Shown here piece by piece: positions 11,131-21,642 of a stretch of DNA of 50,843 nt. This DNA is from Haplomitrium mnioides (Eukaryota > Marchantiophyta > Haplomitriopsida > Calobryales), in contig JBNGIS010000002.1 in the NCBI GenBank assembly GCA_049999725.1, positions 271,864-322,706 of the forward strand, given 5' to 3'. Within the stretch, counting starts at the first letter, position 1; each line of letters opens with the position of its first letter. Made by a program: the position numbers and the translations under genes. The notes under the pieces are model-generated. The model did no database searches. It saw only the letters and a program-made list of their open reading frames with translations, and was not told the origin of the DNA.

Positions 11131-14005
11131 GCATAAAGAGTTTTGAGGGTTGAAAGATAAATAACACATTTATCAAAATGCAAAAAAACCAAAATGTTAA
11201 ACTCTTTGCAACTATGTGAACAGCAAATAAAATAACTTTTGTATAACATAAGTTATATGTAAAGTATGTTCCATGGTATTCTTGTTGTAGGCAAGGGGTT
11301 GATATTTTGATCTTGCAAAAAATAGGTGGGAATATCAGCAACAGGCCTTCTGTATATCTCCATAGTATTTTAGAGTTTGATGTAGTCTCAACTTCTAGAC
11401 ATAGTCTCCAAAAGTTGTTGTAGTTTCATTGAATATGCAACTTGGTCCTTTGAATTCTTGAATCAGTTCTGGAAGATATATGTTGTTCATAAATGTTGAA
11501 TATATTCTCTGAAGATACTTTGTAGTGGTGAGGGGGACACTATGGACTAGTTGTGGCCTAGAGGTCTTCTCAAAACCTCAATAGATTGTTGAGACAACTG
11601 GTCAGTTTCCTCTTATAAGTATGACAGTAAAGTGTACTTTGTAGAAATTAGAGCCTGTACTATAGGTGTAGCAATAGCTAATCTTTTTACACTTATAGAT
11701 TAAGATGTTCTTACAATACAGTTGTGAATTCAGAGATCATTGAAAAATTATTTGTATCAAATTTTGTCAAATTTTCTAATGTGAAATTTTTGTTCAATGA
11801 AAAACAAAGTATGAATGTATTAGAATGTAAAAATTAAGTGATGTGATGTGAAGTTATATCCAATTTTGACTCTAATAGGTAGAACAATATAGAAAATTTG
11901 TTGGGAAGATATGTCAATTTCCAATGTGATCAAACCATATGACTTGGAATTAGAATTGTTGGTGTGAACACCACTCGAATGACTTGAAATGTATACACAC
12001 TTCAAAGACTATGTGTATCTTGATGATTCTCTAATATTCTAGCTCTTCTAAATGAGTATTGATCATTGTATAGTGTAAAGCATCACTCTGATAACATAAT
12101 AGTATTGTTATGGGTAGTAACGTGCAAAAAGTGGAGTGTATAGCTCTCTCTTCAATTTTGTTTTTCAACCATATTCAGTGAAATCAGTCTTGAAAGAGTT
12201 GTCTGGAGGAGGTGATCAAATATGTGTCTTCAGATTTTGAAATGACTTCCAAAATCACACAAATCAATTGATTGAAGAATCGTTGTACTTGAACTGAAGA
12301 AAAATTAGGTTCGGTGTTCAAACTATGTTCGTGAGCAACTCTATGTTGGTAGAGACTTAGTGCACGTTCGACAAGCATCCCGTAGGTCCGGCTGATTAAG
12401 TAGCTTCAAGGATGAATCTGCAACTTTGGAAATGAGGTATGGTATCCAAAGCACCAGTCGCTTCACATGGGACCTTCACTCTATCCCATAAGTGAAGTGT
12501 GAAGAATGGTGATGTGTATATAACGCTCACACTCTTCAACTACTTCAACAATGGTTACCTCACCTCCTGCATCTGAGAGTGGGGTTAAACCAATCCATTA
12601 GTGTAGAGTAGTCATACATGGCATTCAAGGATTGGTCGAAAAAATTAGGCGCAGCTTCCCCTCCAAGCTTAGAATAGCTTTATATATTTTTCTTTTGCAA
12701 ATTCCCGAAATACTGATTTATCATTGTTTAAACTTTGCTAGTTCCTCCTCCTTTTGAACTTATAGGAAATACCAAAGTAGTACTTTGAGCTTTTAGTATT
12801 TTATAATTTTTGCCAAAAAGTTGATATATCTCAATTTCGCCGTCAAGTATGTTTTTTTTTCCTTAGAACTTTTGGTTGTCACTTCGAATCCATTTCGAAC
12901 TTTCAATAAAATATGAATATTTTCTCCAAAACAAGGATATATCGTTTATATATCACATAAAAGACCTTTCAAACTTTCCAACTTTACATAGAAAAATTTT
13001 TAGCTTTCCAAGCATTTGAAAAGAGTTTGCTTAAATAGTGATATTACGTTGTTTTTGCACAGATATGAAATGCCAAGGTTTAAAACTTGTAGAATACTTG
13101 GACGTGTCTCACTATCAAACTTTCACCGAAATGATGATGTATCATCAATTCAATAGCTAAGATGTCAAACTTTCGAAAAACTCCAATTGAAACCTTTTCA
13201 AACTTTCTAGCTTAGAGCTTCAAGAGGTTCTGAAATCATGATTTTTTGCCTTTTCGATCTTCAAACTCCTTTGTTGAACATTTATTCACAACTCGATTGA
13301 ATTTGTGAGATCTGATAAGTTCTTCATCAAACCTGATCAATCCTTCATCAATAATCGATGTGCTTTGATATTCAACGTAATTCGCAAAAACTTCATGTCA
13401 ATTTGAGCAATCTTCTCATATGAAACATTGTTTGGTCTGCTTCACAATCTAATTCAATGGAGGCTTAAATTTTCAACAACAAAAATCTTCAAATGTTCAA
13501 ATCTGCTTATGAATATTGACAAATCCAATATAGGCAATGCTATATCTGTTGAAAATAAATAGAGAAATCCTCGTTATGAAATTGATTCAATCTGATGCAA
13601 AACCTGAGGTCGACTTCAGTTGGATAAATGTGGTCTTCTCATCGGATTCTTGATGAATTTCTTGAAATTTTTTCCATAGATATGCTTGCAATCCCTTGGC
13701 GAATCCACGAGTGCCTCAATTTGAACATAGAACTTTGAAAAATGATAATGATCCTCTACGAAAAAATTTCAAATCTGTAAACTCTTCACCCTGTTTGTTG
13801 TGTGTTTTCTTGAATGAACAATAAAATATATTATTATATTACATAAAAATATATAGATGAAGAAAACTTAAGATTTGAATAGACTAAAGGATAGGGGGAA
13901 GTAGAAAAAGATTTCTAGACAAATCTAGAGAGGAAAATCTATGTGCAGCTCATGGGAAGAACATTGAAAGTGAGTCCATGAAAAAACAAATTATGATGAG
14001 CTAAT
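11131..14005 (-). other. Element O leader region, non-coding
   Basis: About 2.9 kb between the 5' LTR and gag. No convincing frame occurs. Much of 12900-13800 on the minus strand is built of 'gaagattt', 'gaagaa' and 'tcaaatt' words, as also seen in the leader of element B. A TATA-like 'gttatataca' (complement of about 12516-12525) and a primer-site-like sequence (12085-12096) suggest that an LTR of another element could be hidden at about 12100-12700. Confidence 0.45.
12085..12096 (-). promoter_or_regulatory. Possible second primer-binding site within O
   Basis: Minus-strand TGTTATCAGAGT matches the initiator-Met primer site TGGTATCAGAGC at 10 of 12 positions. It lies just after a possible LTR end '..CATAACA' (12106). 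A 10/12 match can occur by chance in 50 kb, so this is weak evidence. Confidence 0.3.
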
Positions 14006-14025
14006 CTCAACTCAAGCTAATAACG
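14006..14025 (-). promoter_or_regulatory. Decayed primer-binding site of element O
   Basis: Directly after the 5' LTR the minus strand reads CGTTATTAGCTTGAG. This resembles TGGTATTAGAGCTTGAG with a two-base loss. Other elements here use TGGTATTAGAGC, so the reading is plausible. Confidence 0.4.
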
Positions 14026-14299
14026 TATTGAATGTGGAGGATCATGCAACTAGTGGAAAAAATGGAAAACATGAAGCAACAAGTATATGATGGAATATGA
14101 AACTCTTCCTCTCCTTCTCTTATTTCTCCTCAATGTATAAATATTCTTAATCTTACAAATGTACAATGTAATAGGGTATTAAGGTAATGTGCTAATCATA
14201 ATGGATTAGCACTAACCCTAATACTAATCCTATACACTAATCATAGGTTAAGAACTAATGCTAGAATAGACTAATTATCTTACTAGATGTAGTATAATA
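14026..14299 (-). repeat. Element O 5' LTR (274 bp)
   Basis: Pairs with 4051-4315. A 9-base duplication-like 'aaaatggaa' accounts for its extra length. The outer end has drifted to TATTATACTACATC and the inner end to CATTCAATA, so the TG/CA termini are lost here but kept in the other copy. Confidence 0.75.
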
Positions 14300-14304
14300 G
14301 TATA

Positions 14305-15476
14305 GTAGTCATAAAATTCTTATTTGGTAAAAGTGTCTAGCAAGCCATAAACTTTTTGAGTTAACATTCTTCTACAATGTTCTTGAAAAAAATTATCCAT
14401 CCACTCACATACAAACACTAATTTGGCAAAAAATTCTTAATTTCCAAAAATACTCTTAGAATATGCACTATTGAGAATCTGTATCATTTGGATTCCATCA
14501 TTCCCAACATAAAATATTAATATTAAATTGAAATCTCTTCTACATACAATAGTACCACCATGCAGAGTAAATCTATTGTCAATGTTGGAATCCTTCTTGG
14601 TATTCCCCATTGTAATGTAATATCTCAAATTTTTATACTTTTGCCAAAAGCATGTTTCTCTTATGGCTATTAAGAAATTTGTCTTGGACAATGACAAACA
14701 ATTATTTCGGCAATGTTAAATTCTCCTCAACTGCAAATTTTATATCGGATCAAGTTTTTTTCTTTATAAAGATTTTGTCATGATGGATTTCTTATGAAGA
14801 ATTGTTTTGTAAAGCATTTACCTATTTGGGTTTTGGCTTAGATAGAGAACTCTTTTGTTTGGCTGATTGATTGGGTCCATATGTGAATCTAGCCATTAAA
14901 GGCAAAGCATCATCTTCAAGACCTTGTGCATCATGAGAAGAATTTTTGTTCTTGAAAAATGTTTTTTCAATCTCATTATATAAGCTTGACTTGTAGGAGA
15001 ACTCAACCAAGCCAAAGCAAAATCTTCTTCAAAATCTTTAGTATAAATAAATGTCTTTTCTAGAACAATTCAAACCCTTGGCAATATCTCTAGAGAAATT
15101 TTTCTGTGACTGAGAATCATTGCCCTAACTTTCATCTAGCGATTCCCTTTTGTCACTTTCATATATTATTGGTTTCAAGTCTAACTTATGTAAAATTTAC
15201 TCTTCAATTGAGTGTTGCCAACAATGATAGAATATCATAAACAAAATTAAGGTAGTTGTTTGATTCCATGCTCTTAGACTTTTGGAAAAAAAAAATTGGA
15301 TCTTAGACTTTATCATCTTCATCAATTGGTGACAAATACACTTGCATAACATTATGATGCTTGTGAGTTGATTGCTAGCTAGTTGACTTCAAGGAGTCTT
15401 TCTTATTCTTGAATCCAAAAGTATGGATCTACATAAATGAAGTTCAATTGGAGTGTCAAAACCCACACACGCATTG
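14305..15476 (-). pseudogene. Family X, middle segment (coding remnant)
   Basis: Minus-strand sequence aligns with plus-strand 46780-47860. Shared landmarks are 'gttggcaacactcaa', 'tcaagttctcctaca', 'gatgcacaagatct', 'tggggaataccaaga', 'gtgaatggatggacaattttttt' split across codons, and 'aagtttat'. The reading VGNTKK/MGNTKKDSN and EWMDNFF is common to both copies. The frame is broken by stops in each copy at different places, so the protein was coding before they separated. The product is not recognised. The segment ends at element O on one side and element B on the other. Confidence 0.65.
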
Positions 15477-15481
15477 GTCAT
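15477..15481. repeat. Target-site duplication of element B (GTCAT; partner 26760-26764)
   Basis: A perfect five-base match outside both LTRs. Both flanks belong to family X. Confidence 0.85.
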
Positions 15482-15698
15482 TATTAAATTATTGAGCTTT
15501 AATAGGTTGCAAAGATGAGCTGGCAGCCTAATTAGTTTAGTTAGGGTTAGTCTTATACCTAGGGCAGATTGGAGTTGCGTGAGAGCACTCCTCCCCTCTA
15601 TGTAAATTGCACCATTTTGTGACCGTAGGAATATATTGCATTTACTCTATCCTTGGTGTATGTGAGTTTGTGTGTACAACACAATGTATATTTTGACA
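15482..15698 (+). repeat. Element B 5' LTR (217 bp)
   Basis: Aligns end to end with 26543-26759. It starts TATTAAATTATTGAGC (from TG..), contains 'gagctggcagcc' and 'gtaggaatatattgcattt', and ends TTTTGACA directly before the primer site. Confidence 0.9.
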
Positions 15699-15710
15699 TG
15701 GTATTAGAGC
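15699..15710 (+). promoter_or_regulatory. Element B primer-binding site (tRNA-iMet type)
   Basis: TGGTATTAGAGC follows the LTR with no gap. It differs by one base from the plant initiator-Met primer site TGGTATCAGAGC. Confidence 0.85.
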
Positions 15711-17186
15711 AAGTTCATGAATAGACGTAGCACTGTGAAGCACAAGCAAAAACAAGAGAGATAAAAATAGAACCTCCATCACGTAGCAACAGAGTGTCGA
15801 ATAGTTGCCACAACAAGAAATTGGTAGTGCAAAAGAAATAGCTTGCAAAAGAGATCATTGGTGTTTGCTGCAGAAGAATTGTTGCCTATAGAATCCAAAC
15901 AGCAGAATTCAAGGAGTCCTCAATTCAAAGTCTGATGAAGAAGAAATCATAGAAGGGAAGGCTGCTGGAAATTAGGGGTTTCAGTACTCCAAGAAGGATA
16001 GTTGGCATTTTGTTTAAGAAAACACCTCAAAGTAGAATCAGGCAGATTTGAGGCAGAAATCTCAAAACAATTTGTCTGGTTATTGATTGCAGCAGGTTTC
16101 CTAGCAGAATTGATTCAATCGCAAGTCGAATAAGTCGATTTGAAGAAGAAATAACGAAGTTCTACTCCTCGATTTGATGTGGTGCTCAAGAAGAACACAA
16201 CAACAGAAAAACCTCAAAGAAGCTTGTTCATAAACAAGAAATCAATGCAAGACAAATGAGGAAGGGTTGCCTTGCAAAATCGATTCAAGGGTAACTCGAA
16301 TCAATAGATTTGGAGTAGAAACAAGGAAGTTTTTCTCATCGATTGAAGGAAGGTGCAGTTCATGGAGAAATTGAAGCACAACAGGATGAATCGAAGGTGT
16401 TCGCAGGTCAGGTAGAATCAAAATTGTTTGCAGGTCAGGTTGAATCAAAATTGTTTGTAGGTCAAGAAGAAATCAAGGAGTTTGCAGCTGAAGAAAAAAA
16501 TTGTATGTTGGTGAAGACGAAATCAAAAGAGGTTGGTTGAGGATGAATCAAAAGAGGTGTTTTGATTCATGGTTGAAGAACAATTGAAGAAGGCATAGGT
16601 AGAGAAGAAATAGACTCAAAGGGGTCTGCTAGGATAGGTGTTGCTGTAGAAATCATAGCATAGATCACATGTTTCTATTTTGTGATTTGAGGAGAAATCA
16701 ACGCAAATCTTTCTCAAGAAGAAATCGTTGGTTACAAAGAATCAGAGCTTGTTGGTGAAGAGGCATTGAAGGTTGCTGGTGAAGGGCAAAATTTGAAGGA
16801 CAAAGGGTGTCTTCAAGGAAAATTTATTGAAGTTGTTATTGATGTTCAGTAAGCAGAAATCAAGGGCTCTCATATTTTGTTGAAGAAGAATCGAGAGAGG
16901 AGATCATAAGAACCTAGACTCCAGAAGTCAAACAGAAATCAAAAAGACAAAGAGAACAGATTACAAGTGCTGAAGAAGAATTGGTAAGCAGGTATGTGTT
17001 TTGCTATCTTCTATTATAAAACCTGCTCTTCACACATAAACTCAGAAGGCTACAAAAATTTATTCATTAGCCCATCAAGTAACCTAAAATCCCTAAAACT
17101 TAAAACTGTACATGACCAAGACTACAATTCCTTAAGCCAACAACGAAGCAATCTGATTGCCAAAAAGTCTTAATCATAGTTTTAAG
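15711..17186 (+). other. Element B leader, purine-rich
   Basis: About 1.5 kb between the primer site and gag with 'gaagaagaaatc' words throughout. A three-unit 27-bp tandem repeat lies at 16388-16468. Open frames here look incidental. Confidence 0.6.
16388..16468 (+). repeat. 27-bp tandem repeat, 3 units, in element B leader
   Basis: Units begin 'gaatcaaaattgtttgc' at 16388, 16415 and 16442, with a decayed fourth after 16469. The period is a multiple of three and an open frame at 16343-16540 translates it as repeated ESKLFAGQV. I know of no such leader peptide in copia, so coding is uncertain. Confidence 0.7.
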
Positions 17187-18060
17187 ATGGAAAACAGAAT
17201 TTCTCATATATTTAGTGAGAAACTAATCAAAAGTAATTATAATGTTTGGTCAATCAAAATGAAAAACTTTATAAAAGGGAGAGGGTATTAGGACTTCACC
17301 ACAAGAGATGAAGTTGAACCAGTCTTAGGCCGTCCCCATCCAATTAGGAATGGAGACCTTCAAGACACATATAAAGAAGGTCCATAAGTTGTTGTATCTG
17401 CTAGGCATAAGTGTTGATGACAAGATGACGGGTTATGTGTCAAAAACTAAGAAACCCAGAGAGGTTTGGGATATCTTGAAGGAGAGATATGCCATCATGT
17501 CATATCTAAGAAAGATGACATTGCAAGTAAAAATCTTTAATCTACAAATGGAGAAAATGAATGTAATTGCTTTTTCTCTAAAGATCAATTCACTAGCTAA
17601 AAAACTAGCAAATGTCAGAGAAAAAGTGAAGGAGAGTGTTATGGTGGCAATTTGCCTCAATGGTATAGGCAAAGAGTATAAACAATTCAAAATTTCAATG
17701 AGAATGAGAGAATGAACCACATCCTTCTCACAACTGACTGCCATGCTAGGGGTAGAAGTACTTGATATTGGAGGAGGTGACTCAATTAGTCAAGAACAAG
17801 CAAGCTACTCTAACATGGGTAAAGGTCGAGGAGGCGTAAGATATGGCAAGACTAATGCTGGTAGAGGGCGTTTAAATGACAATGCACAAAATCAACATTG
17901 CCGATCAAACCAATTTGGTGGTAGAAGCCAGTTTCAAGGCAGGAGAGTAATAGAAGACGTGGAAGCCAACCCCAACATTTAAGGGAAGACCACTATTATT
18001 GTGGTAAGCTAAGTCACATGGAAAAAGATTGCTACAAAAAGCAAGATGATATAAGAAAGA
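17187..18060 (+). pseudogene. Element B gag remnant
   Basis: The likely start is ATG at 17187 (MENRISHIFSEKL, then NYNVWSIKMKNFI), which is the usual start of this copia gag type. After frame changes, the block 17350-17715 shows DDKMTGYV..K.PREVWDIL..RY, typical of UBN2-type gag, and a glycine/arginine-rich linker follows (17800-17950). The zinc knuckle at about 17994-18035 reads HYYCGKLSHMEKDC: the first cysteine of CCHC is a histidine. Confidence 0.8.
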
Positions 18061-18164
18061 ACAGATTGCAAGGGAACTATGTAGGCTCTAGTAAGGAAAA
18101 TAATGAGACATTGTTTTTCATGCAATATAGGTTCTCATTTGTAGCGTATGAGAAGCAAAACAAT

Positions 18165-18575
18165 GATGGAGATAAGTGGGTTGTTGATTCTGCATGCTCT
18201 AATCACATGACAAGCCATTGAGAGTGGTTTAAGAAAACCAAAAATTTGAGTACACCTAGTTATATGGAGACTAGTGATTCCACTATGCATCCTATCCATC
18301 AGATTGGTAGCATACCAATACTACTAAAGAATGACAAAACAAAGTGCCCATCTGATGTGATGTATGTGCTAATGATTCCAAAAAATCTGATTTTAGTTGG
18401 ACAATGCGTAGAGCATAATATGCAGATGAGGTTTACCCCTACTAGAGTGTTCATTGACGATTGGGGAAACAATTGTAACATGATCACAAAAGGAAGTAGG
18501 AGTGACAGAATGTTCACATTGGATATGAACATGCCTAAAATTTCAGAAGCCATCTCTGTACACGATACATGAGTT
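18165..18575 (+). pseudogene. Element B protease remnant
   Basis: WVVDSACSNHMTSH near 18177-18218 is the copia aspartic protease active-site region (DSG.SNHM), with the glycine changed to alanine. A stop follows the motif. The reading then continues to 18572 through VYMLMIPKNLI-type sequence leading to the pre-integrase region. Confidence 0.75.
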
Positions 18576-19840
18576 TTGTCAGACATAGAGATATTGCACA
18601 AGAGAATCGAGTATGCTAATGTGAAAAGATTGAGAAATATGTAGAGTTCAGGGGTAGTAAGTGGGCTGCCCAAGTTCAAAGTAGAAGGGATGCAGAAAAT
18701 ATGTGAAGCATGCGAGTTTGGTAAACAAGCAAGACAAGCATTCCCCATGATGCATATGTGGCAAGGAAGCCTCTTGAGATGGTACATTCATATATGTGGA
18801 ATCCAACAAAAATAGGATCCATTAGAGGATGTACGTACTATATTACCTTCATTAATGACTATTCAAAGAAAATTTGGATCTATTTCATAAAGCAGAAGAG
18901 TGAAGTATTTGATCACTTCAAACATTTCAGAGCTATGGTGGAAAAAGAAAGAGAACAGCAAATCGAATGTTTAAAATCAGATGGTGGAGGAGATTATTTC
19001 TCCAAAGAATTTTACACCTATCTATAGAGAGAAGGAATCAAAAGACAACAAACATGTAGGTATATACCTAAGAAAAATGGAGTTGATGAGAGAAAGAACC
19101 AACATATAGTAGAGGTAGCAAGAGCATTGATGAATGAGAATAACATGCCATATTATTATTGAGCAGAAGCAGTGTCTATTACTGTTAATATTATAAACCA
19201 AACCTTTACAACTACAGTTCATGGCATGATGCCAGAAGAGAAGTTTATATAAAGACGTCTAGACATTTCACACTTGAAAGTATTTGGCTGCATTGCTTAT
19301 GTACATATACCAGATAAGACACGCAGAAAATTAGATAGAAAAATGTGTCTTTATTGGATATTCAAATGAGCACAATGGGTACATGTGCTATTATCCTACT
19401 ACATGCATGCTAAGGGTGAGTAGAGATGTAGTATTTCATGAGTTGAGTACTTGGTATGGGCAGAAATTTGGTTGATGACGCAAGTGAGACAAATGGAAAG
19501 CAAGATGTGTCATAACCAACTCAGCAAACTCAAGTTTTGAGTGGGCCTTATAGTGAAGTCAGCAGTAGTGGCAACATTAGTACATGGAAAGGAAGGCTCC
19601 ACAGAAATTTGAAGCAATATACTCCAAATAATTCTCAATATAAAATGTCTCTAGGAGAAGGAGGTAGTGGTGATTCTAAAAATATGGATGAAGAACTAAG
19701 ATTACTCTCAGCTTCAACATCAAGCCACAAATAAAAGGAGCAATAGGGTACAAAGCATACCTTTGCGCAGAAGTGACAAGATGAAGTAGCTTGTAGACAG
19801 GTTGATACATAAAGAAGCGTGTGCAACACATCATGCATAC
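18576..19840 (+). pseudogene. Element B integrase remnant
   Basis: The HHCC finger shows CEACEFGK (about 18699-18722). The first catalytic aspartate is lost: the expected VHSD reads VHSY (about 18786). The second is kept in LKSDGGGDY (about 18970) and the glutamate in GVDERKN (about 19080-19100). The NIINQ..T, EKF and LDISHLKVFGCIAYVH blocks follow. Stops interrupt throughout. The frame would run on into reverse transcriptase at 24990 but is cut by chromovirus C. Confidence 0.8.
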
Positions 19841-19843
19841 ATG

Positions 19844-19848
19844 GTGCA
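19844..19848. repeat. Target-site duplication of chromovirus C (GTGCA; partner 24985-24989 CTGCA)
   Basis: Four of five bases match. The uninterrupted sequence in copy D (tacatggtgtaagtgatc near 37246) shows the expected empty site. Confidence 0.65.
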
Positions 19849-20231
19849 TAATACAAGCATCAAGTTGTGCTATTTATAAGAAAATAGAGAGGAGTGAATG
19901 AAGTGGTAGAGAGTCACTTTTAGGGCTGAGATAAAATTACTTAACTTTGAAATCACTTTTGGTAGAGAGAGTCACTTTTAGGGTTGAAATTAGAATTGAC
20001 TTGTAAGTGAACAAAGAGGAATGACACCCTCTTCTCTTGTATAAATACAAGGGCTTCTTAGCTCCATTACTCACTCTAGAGTTCCTCTCAATTTGGTTTG
20101 GCTCTTTGGTTGCTTGGCTCTGACTAGCACTCTTGGCTTTGGTTTGCTTATTGGCCTTGAGTTATGTAACTCTATTAGAGTTATCTTGAAGTTGTTACTT
20201 ATTTGGAAGTCAGCCATTGAGTTCTTTTACA
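19849..20231 (+). repeat. Chromovirus C 5' LTR
   Basis: Matches 32482-32902 and 36823-37240 (element E LTRs). The first two bases (TG) appear lost. It ends TTTTACA before the primer site. U3 carries repeated 'agtcacttttagggttga' units. A canonical TATAAATA lies at 20040-20047. Confidence 0.85.
20040..20047 (+). promoter_or_regulatory. TATA box of chromovirus C 5' LTR
   Basis: TATAAATA in the context 'ctcttgtataaata'. The same position is conserved in the C 3' LTR (24812-24819), the E 5' LTR (32711-32718) and the minus-strand LTR fragment (27025-27018). Confidence 0.7.
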
Positions 20232-20232
20232 T

Positions 20233-20245
20233 TGGTATTAGAGCC
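20233..20245 (+). promoter_or_regulatory. Chromovirus C primer-binding site
   Basis: TGGTATTAGAGCC lies one base after the LTR end, matching initiator-Met tRNA with one change. Confidence 0.8.
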
Positions 20246-20263
20246 ACTGCTCTTTTTGGTGGA

Positions 20264-21094
20264 ATAGAGAATCAAGAAGCAAGGATGCAAGCAATGCAAT
20301 AAAAAATTGAACATCTTTCTTGCCTGCTCAAAGTTCAAATGAAAATGAGGAAGAGGGCACATTTTCAAGAAGAAGAGAGTCATGTGCGGTTTTCAAACCA
20401 AAAGCATATGATGAGAAGACAATTCCTGGTGCATCTGAGAATTTCTTGTTTCATTGCAAACAATATTTTGAGGCTACCATTATAAGAGAATATAGTGAAA
20501 GAATTCTATTTGCTGCAAGTCAATTGGAGAGAGTGGCAAGAACTTGGTGGAGATATCAAATCAAGCAAGCTCAACGTGGAATGGTAGCTCCAATTGCTTC
20601 TTGGCAAGAGTTCAAAGAAGCGGTGATTTTAAGATTTAGGGTTCTGAATGTTCCAAATGTGGCAAGAGATTGCTTGGCAGAATTGAAGCAACTTGGTACA
20701 GTAAGGAGCTATGCCACGCCACTTCAGAATATCATTATGCAAATTCCTAATATGGGTGAGGGAGAAGCTTTAGATCGTTTTGTTTGAGGATTGAAGCCAT
20801 GCACTATAATGGAAGTGACAATGAGAGAGTACTCTCAGCTAGCAGAAGCAATGCGCATGGCTGAATGATATGACTCATTGCTAGAAATTACCAAATTTAG
20901 GCCATGACCACAACAAGCTTTTCCAAATGTTTGTGTTCCACCAAACAAGGTTATACCCATAGAGATTGATGCGACGCAAAGACTGGCAGTCACCGATGCG
21001 GAGCGTGAGCGCTTCCATCAAAGTGGAGGATATTTTGATTGTCAAAAACTTGGTCATATGATTGCAAATTGCCCACGTTGACGAAATCGACTAC
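20264..21094 (+). pseudogene. Chromovirus C gag remnant
   Basis: The start codon position seen in E (ATG at 32935) is ATA here (20264-20266). The open stretch 20320-20787 carries the retrotransposon gag core: FLFHCKQYFEA, then QLERVARTWWRYQ and SWQEFKEAVILRFR. The zinc knuckle near 21030-21075 reads YFDCQKLGHMIANCP, so its first cysteine is a tyrosine. The frame is broken by stops after 20787. A solo LTR then splits it at 21095. Confidence 0.8.
21090..21094. repeat. Target-site duplication ACTAC around solo LTR (partner 21638-21642)
   Basis: A perfect match on both sides. Element E shows the empty site at the equivalent place (gactatgcgctcttg near 33750). Confidence 0.9.
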
Positions 21095-21637
21095 TGTAAC
21101 GGTCACTAACTTTAGTAAGCACAAACTAAAAATGGAGACAACTAGATCTAAAAAGCTATCACTAAGTTAGAGTGTTAAAAAGCGAGTGCTATTATAGAGA
21201 GAGTGACATCTGGCAAGAGGAGAGAAAGTCAATTAATTAAAGTAAAGGAAAGGCTACTTTAGAAGAGGATAAGGACACGTGGCAAGCGGAGGATTAAAGC
21301 AAATAGAAGGTTCTAAGATAAGGACACGTGGCAGAAGAAGAACTAAAGAGAAATGGAAGGTTCTAAGATAAGGACACGTGGCAGAAGGAGAATAAAAGTA
21401 AAGGGTGGTCCAATCAATGAAAGAGGAAAAAAGGGTGGTCCAATCAGAGGAGGATAGAAAAAGAACCAATGGGGTTTCGCCACCTATGTAAGCAAAGTAC
21501 TTCTAAGTTAGTATTTAAAGAAGGGAGAGTGCCTTGTTGGGCATCTCTTACCTTGTGGGTTCTTGAAGTCCTTTATGCGCTACTCTTGTATGTGTTTGTG
21601 CTAATTTTGGTGTGTGATATATGTGTGTAGTGTTACA
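21095..21637 (+). mobile_element. Solo LTR (543 bp) with G-box cluster, inserted in chromovirus C
   Basis: It starts TGTAACGG and ends GTGTTACA, giving an inverted TGTAAC/GTTACA terminus, and is flanked by perfect ACTAC repeats. No internal coding region remains, as expected after LTR-LTR recombination. It does not resemble the LTRs of B, C or O. It is the youngest layer of this nest by position. Orientation is inferred from the promoter-like order: G-boxes, CCAAT motifs, then TATTTAAA. A non-autonomous short element is the alternative. Confidence 0.85.
21271..21519 (+). promoter_or_regulatory. Promoter-like region: three G-box/ABRE motifs, CCAAT motifs and TATA
   Basis: 'ggacacgtggca' occurs three times, with CACGTG cores at 21276-21281, 21325-21330 and 21375-21380 (spacing 49 and 50 bp). 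'gacacgtggc' fits the plant ABA-response/G-box consensus bound by bZIP factors. Two 'gggtggtccaatca' repeats (near 21402 and 21433) and 'aaccaatgg' (near 21464) supply CCAAT motifs. TATTTAAA lies at 21512-21519. Activity is inferred only. Confidence 0.65.
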
Positions 21638-21642
21638 ACTAC

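Larger units (their letters stand above)
4051..14299 (-). mobile_element. Element O: Ty1/copia retrotransposon inserted in X
   Basis: About 10.2 kb with 265/274-bp LTRs, a polypurine tract at the 3' LTR, a decayed primer site next to the 5' LTR and a near-perfect 5-bp duplication. Minus-strand gag, protease, integrase, reverse transcriptase and RNase H follow in copia order between 11130 and 6660. The leader (14005-11131) and the stretch between RNase H and the 3' LTR (6380-4325) are both unusually long. A second primer-site-like sequence at 12085-12096 leaves open that the coding part belongs to another copia element nested in O. I found no second LTR pair to support this. Confidence 0.7.

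Noticed and set aside
15711-17186. Purine-rich leader open frames as genes
   Set aside because: They are short, overlap each other in several frames and lie between a primer site and gag where copia leaders are non-coding.
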